A program made the position numbers and the translations under genes. Source: an uncultured Lentisphaerota bacterium (GTDB lineage Bacteria; Verrucomicrobiota; Kiritimatiellia; CAIQIC01). From it: DNA of 43,237 nucleotides. This document shows, piece after piece, positions 40,469 through 43,237 of the stretch (within the stretch, counting starts at the first letter, position 1; every line of letters starts with the position of its first letter). The notes beneath the pieces were generated by a model. That model did not search any database. It was given only the letters and a program-made list of their open reading frames with translations, and had not been told where the DNA came from. The stretch is from assembly GCA_903889245.1 (NCBI GenBank), contig CAISWQ010000041.1, forward strand, positions 1-43,237. Reading direction: 5' to 3'.

Positions 40469-40848
40469 ATGTCCACCTGTTCCCAATGAACTCTTGTCTC
40501 ATGCAGATTCGATTGATAGTCGTCGAACTGACACTGCTGCGCGGGCTCAATACTACCATGATACCTGCGATCTGCGGCGTAAAATAACGTCTTAGGCAGT
40601 ACAGCGCAACTGATTCTGAACACCGGATTGTCGCTGCGGCCCCCAAGTGTTTTTGGTTTGGTATGTCGTGGAAGACGATTGATGTCGTCCGGTGTCACGG
40701 ACATGCCACCCGTCCCCGGCAGGACGGTGCCTGTTGCTAACACTGGGATGTCATAGTCAGGTCTTGCGCCAAGAGTATCGCCACGCGCGCCGCATACCGG
40801 TTTGCCGTCCCCCGCCGCCATCATACCTCTATACAACCACTGTTCCAT
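40465..40848 (-). CDS. Tse2-like ADP-ribosyltransferase toxin candidate
   Basis: A 127-residue cytosolic protein. LYRGM (R7) at the N-terminus resembles motif I of R-S-E-type ADP-ribosyltransferases; GTGGMSV (46-51) resembles the second Ser-containing motif, and LPRHTKPKTLGG, DNPVFRIS, IEPAQQ and DYQSNLHETRVHW follow the pattern of the Tse2-type toxin family. The match is from memory of family style, not an alignment. No secretion or T6SS adaptor domain is present, so it would be a free-standing toxin domain as in toxin-antitoxin or immunity pairs. The ATG (40848) has no clear ribosome-binding site. GC content is lower than in the flanking genes. Confidence 0.5.
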   Translation of the reverse strand: MEQWLYRGMMAAGDGKPVCGARGDTLGARPDYDIPVLATGTVLPGTGGMSVTPDDINRLPRHTKPKTLGGRSDNPVFRISCAVLPKTLFYAADRRYHGSIEPAQQCQFDDYQSNLHETRVHWEQVDI

Positions 40849-40993
40849 GAGAATTCACGCTGACGTGTTTTAGATCACCCATTCACATATTCTTTTGAAA
40901 CAGCATAATTTTGATGAACGCGCCCGTCACGCAGGGAGCTTTTATCAGAAAAAGATTTGCATGCAAGACCATGCTGTGTAGGGCAGAAGGTGC
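40849..40993. other. AT-rich intergenic region of the toxin module
   Basis: The 145 bp upstream of the toxin-like gene are distinctly AT-rich against the GC-rich flanks. They hold a 10-bp palindrome, TTGCATGCAA (40957-40966), and several weak -10-like words but no confident promoter. No gene or terminator is seen. Confidence 0.5.
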
Positions 40994-43024
40994 TCACGGT
41001 TGTACGTTGTGCGGATACATGCGCGGGAAGTTTTCCTGCAACGGTTCCTGGTAGCGGTAGAGTTCGGGATAGCCGTTCGGCGTGTGCGTGGGTGGCGGCG
41101 GCTCGCCGCGCAAATGCGCGCGCAGCACGCGCAGCCGGTCGCGCGTCGCCTCCAGCCCGATGAAGCGCTCACCAAAATACCAGCCGCTCCACTTGCCCTT
41201 CTCGGCCGCGTGCAGTGCGGCGAAGACCTTCTCCAGCGCCTCCAACGCCCGCTCGGTTCCGTTGATGGCATGGTCCTGCTGGCCAAGGCCAAACTCGGTC
41301 AGCGCCGCGCTGTAGGCCTCCAGCATCTCCAGCGAATGGAGATGGATTTGGAGCGGCGTAAGCAAGTGCGCCTGCAAAAAATCACGGCGCGGCGGCGGCA
41401 CGCGCGCCGCGGACCGCTGCGCATCGGCCGCGAGTTTGGAAACATAGGCGAGGTTGCTGACGGCGAAGGTCTGCATCGCGCGCGCCTTGCCGAGCGCGTC
41501 CTTGGAGAGCGGTTCGCCCTTGGCGATTTGCGGCGCGGCGGCGCGGTCGAGCAGGCGTTGCATCGTGTTCAGCCGGTTCTCGCCGTGGCGTGTCTCGCGC
41601 CGCTGGTAGGGGATGGCGTAGTAGCGCGCATAGAGCGCGGCGAGCTCGTCCGCCAGCGGCGCGCCGTACATCCGCCCGCACCAGCCGGCGAGAAACGCGT
41701 CCATGTTCTCCTGATCGCTCTTGCCCGCCTGCGGCGCGGCGTTCCAGACAAAACGCATCGCGCACTCGGTCGAGAGCGGCACGGGCCGGACATCGCTCAC
41801 GTTGACCAGGAAGAAATTCGTCGCCCCGGCGCGCACGAAGCGGCCGACCTCGTCATAGATGCGGCCGGGGTTGACCATCTCGCTCAACTGGTTGGCGCTG
41901 CCGTTGAGCATCGCGGTGTGATAGTAGATGCCCTGTCCGGCCTGCACCGTGCCGTTGTCGCGGATGATCCCGCTGCCATCGTCGGGCCAGACCTGTACGA
42001 CACTGGCGGGCAGCTTGAGGTGCCCCGCGTGCATCATCTCCGCGCCCTCCATCCAGAGGTTGGCGATGATCATCGCGTTGGGGTCGGCCGCGCGGATCAG
42101 CTCGACCTGCTTGGCGATCGCGGCGGTGATCACCGCGCCGCGCGCCTCGGGCGTCTTCAGCTCCGGCTCGTCGGCCCAGAACGGCCGGTCGTGCTTGCCG
42201 CGATAACCCACCGTCCACACCACCTCGCGGCCCTTATAGGCGGCGATGCAGTCGCGCCAGTAGCGCTCCATGATGTCGGGGTGTTTCGAGTAGGAGAACG
42301 GCACGTCCTTCGGCCAGCGATAGGTGTTCAGGCCCACGACGAGGATGTGGTGCATGTTCAGCGCCAGCCCGCGCCGCGCCGCCAGTTCCCAGCAGCGCTC
42401 GTCGGGATAGTTGAACGTGCCGGGCACCAGCATGTTGCCGCGCAGCCGCAGCAGCGTCTCGCAAATCCGGTCGAGCATCTCCAGCGAGAACACATTTTCG
42501 CGCAGCGGATCGGGCGCGCTGCCGCCGAGCAGGTCCTCATCGTTGATGAACCAGCCGCGGTAGCGGAACGTCGCCGGGCCGTATTCCTTTTTCAGGTCGC
42601 GCGCGATTTCGATCTTGTCGCGCCGCGCCGGCTCGTGATCGGCCCAGAACCACCACGGGTCCACGCCGAGGATTTCCTCCGAGAACGCGTACGCCGCGTA
42701 GATCGCGCCGCGCACGTCCGCGCCCGTCGCCGTTAGCCGATTGCTCTCCACGCACAGCGCGAAGCTCTCCGGCGCGCCGCCCGCGCCCGCCAGCCCGAAG
42801 CGCACCAGCGGCCCAGCCCAGTCCTGCGGCGCCTCCGCCAGAATCACCGGCCGGTGACCGAACACCTTGTACCAGTCGCGCTCGACATCGGAGAGCGCCC
42901 GTTGCAGAGCTTCCGGCTGGTTTGTCGCCACCAACCACGGCGTATCCGCCGTCAGCTTGAGACTGCCGCCCGGCGCGGTCAGCGCGCTTCCGAGGACCAC
43001 CACCGCCAATATGATCTGTTTCAT
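40994..43024 (-). CDS. GH115-like glycoside hydrolase (alpha-glucuronidase type)
   Basis: A 676-residue exported enzyme, signal about 1-18. The N-terminal domain has AYAFSEEILGVDPWWFWAD, then a YRGWFINDEDLLG block that is the GH115 hallmark region, and WTVGYRGKHDRPFW, VQVWPDDGSG and FFLVNVSDVRPVPL follow. GH115 enzymes remove 4-O-methyl-glucuronosyl or glucuronosyl side groups from xylans or arabinogalactans. Typical GH115 proteins are around 800-1000 residues; this one lacks the usual C-terminal accessory domain but reads through without a stop. AAAGG precedes ATG 43024 by 9 nt; an in-frame ATG at 43033 is an alternative. Array H lies 12 bp upstream. Confidence 0.8.
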   Translation of the reverse strand: MKQIILAVVVLGSALTAPGGSLKLTADTPWLVATNQPEALQRALSDVERDWYKVFGHRPVILAEAPQDWAGPLVRFGLAGAGGAPESFALCVESNRLTATGADVRGAIYAAYAFSEEILGVDPWWFWADHEPARRDKIEIARDLKKEYGPATFRYRGWFINDEDLLGGSAPDPLRENVFSLEMLDRICETLLRLRGNMLVPGTFNYPDERCWELAARRGLALNMHHILVVGLNTYRWPKDVPFSYSKHPDIMERYWRDCIAAYKGREVVWTVGYRGKHDRPFWADEPELKTPEARGAVITAAIAKQVELIRAADPNAMIIANLWMEGAEMMHAGHLKLPASVVQVWPDDGSGIIRDNGTVQAGQGIYYHTAMLNGSANQLSEMVNPGRIYDEVGRFVRAGATNFFLVNVSDVRPVPLSTECAMRFVWNAAPQAGKSDQENMDAFLAGWCGRMYGAPLADELAALYARYYAIPYQRRETRHGENRLNTMQRLLDRAAAPQIAKGEPLSKDALGKARAMQTFAVSNLAYVSKLAADAQRSAARVPPPRRDFLQAHLLTPLQIHLHSLEMLEAYSAALTEFGLGQQDHAINGTERALEALEKVFAALHAAEKGKWSGWYFGERFIGLEATRDRLRVLRAHLRGEPPPPTHTPNGYPELYRYQEPLQENFPRMYPHNVQP

Positions 43025-43036
43025 CGCTCGCATCCT

Positions 43037-43082
43037 TTCCAAGGATTGGAAAATTTTCCGCCGGTTTTTCCAAGGTTTGGAA
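43037..43082. repeat. Palindrome array H (two copies, 31-bp period)
   Basis: Copies lie at 43037-43051 (TTCCAAGGATTGGAA) and 43068-43082 (TTCCAAGGTTTGGAA), centres 31 bp apart. It starts 12 bp upstream of the GH115-like start. The probable IS end begins 17 bp further on. Confidence 0.9.
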
Positions 43083-43099
43083 CTTTTCGACAAACTTTT

Positions 43100-43164
43100 G
43101 GCGCTACTGGGTTAATGAGGGGAATATTTCGAGCAAAAGGTGAGGATTCAGGTAGGATGCAGGC
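43100..43164 (+). mobile_element. Probable left end of an ISL3-type insertion sequence
   Basis: The sequence from GGCGCTACTGGGTTAATGAGG (43100) to the transposase ATG is AT-richer and unlike the palindromic array beside it. I take it as the left terminal region; the right end lies outside the window, so the inverted repeat and target duplication cannot be confirmed. Confidence 0.45.
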
Positions 43165-43237
43165 ATGAAAGACACTTCCCTTTATCAGCAGATTCTTGGC
43201 GAGACGAGTCCGTGGTCCGTCAGCGAGGTGCAGCTGA
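43165..43237 (+). CDS. ISL3-family transposase, N-terminal fragment (runs off the window)
   Basis: 24 codons are visible: MKDTSLYQQILG followed by ETSPWSVSEVQL. The LYQQILGxxSPWxVxxV pattern is typical of the N-terminus of ISL3-family transposases. The rest lies beyond the window end. TAGGAT (43153-43158) stands 6 nt before the ATG, similar to the leaderless promoters elsewhere in the window. Confidence 0.75.
   Translation, partial: MKDTSLYQQILGETSPWSVSEVQL

Noticed and set aside
40096-40587. A 163-codon plus-strand frame over the toxin-like module
   Set aside because: It lies opposite three minus-strand genes linked by ATGA overlap and good ribosome-binding sites, and has no recognisable features.

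Overview
The window is GC-rich chromosomal DNA from a member of the PVC superphylum, most likely Kiritimatiellota, Verrucomicrobiota or Lentisphaerota. The lineage is inferred from content: four secreted Cys-type sulfatases, three ceramidase-like (PF04734-type) hydrolases, two Tat-exported Gfo/Idh/MocA oxidoreductases, DUF1080, ThuA-like and GH115-like proteins, two large propeller/cytochrome proteins resembling the hydrazine synthase alpha subunit, and many short palindromic intergenic repeats. No rRNA, tRNA or CRISPR array was recognised.

Layout. 1-471: intergenic repeats and a promoter for a DksA/TraR-type zinc-finger protein (472-924, +). 935-5520 (-): a propeller/cytochrome protein, a secreted TIM-barrel sugar isomerase and a sulfatase. 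5768-15836 (-): a seven-gene catabolic run of toroid lyase-like protein, beta-helix-like protein, ceramidase-like protein, sulfatase, BNR sialidase-like protein, DUF1080 protein and a second ceramidase-like protein. 16063-24537 (-): sulfatase, ceramidase-like/LamG protein, sulfatase and two Tat-dependent oxidoreductases, with a divergent AraC regulator (24677-25558, +). 25568-30005 (-): a ThuA-like protein and a propeller/cytochrome protein fused to an FGE-like domain. 30148-36446 (-): an FN3/SGNH hydrolase and a 1530-residue hybrid sensor kinase. 36662-39632 (+): a transglutaminase-like/TPR protein and a C39-like protease, ended by a terminator. 39748-40848 (-): an AT-richer three-gene module that looks like a Tse2-like ADP-ribosyltransferase toxin with two small partners. 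40994-43024 (-): a GH115-like glycosidase. 43165-43237 (+): the first codons of an ISL3-type transposase.

How the genes fit together. Nearly all enzymes carry Sec or Tat signals, so the work is extracytoplasmic. The set suggests breakdown of sulfated, uronate- or sialate-like glycans or glycolipids. The Gfo/Idh enzymes, the TIM-barrel isomerase and the DUF1080 hydrolase could together form an oxidative 3-keto-sugar route for glycosidic bond cleavage. The AraC protein and the hybrid kinase are the visible regulators.

The most striking unexplained structure is a set of eight arrays of the palindrome TTCCAAGGCTTGGAA, with copies about 31 bp apart centre to centre. Nearly all lie just upstream of the first gene of a transcription unit. 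One palindrome has been split by a 130-bp MITE-like element with terminal inverted repeats and a 9-bp target duplication.
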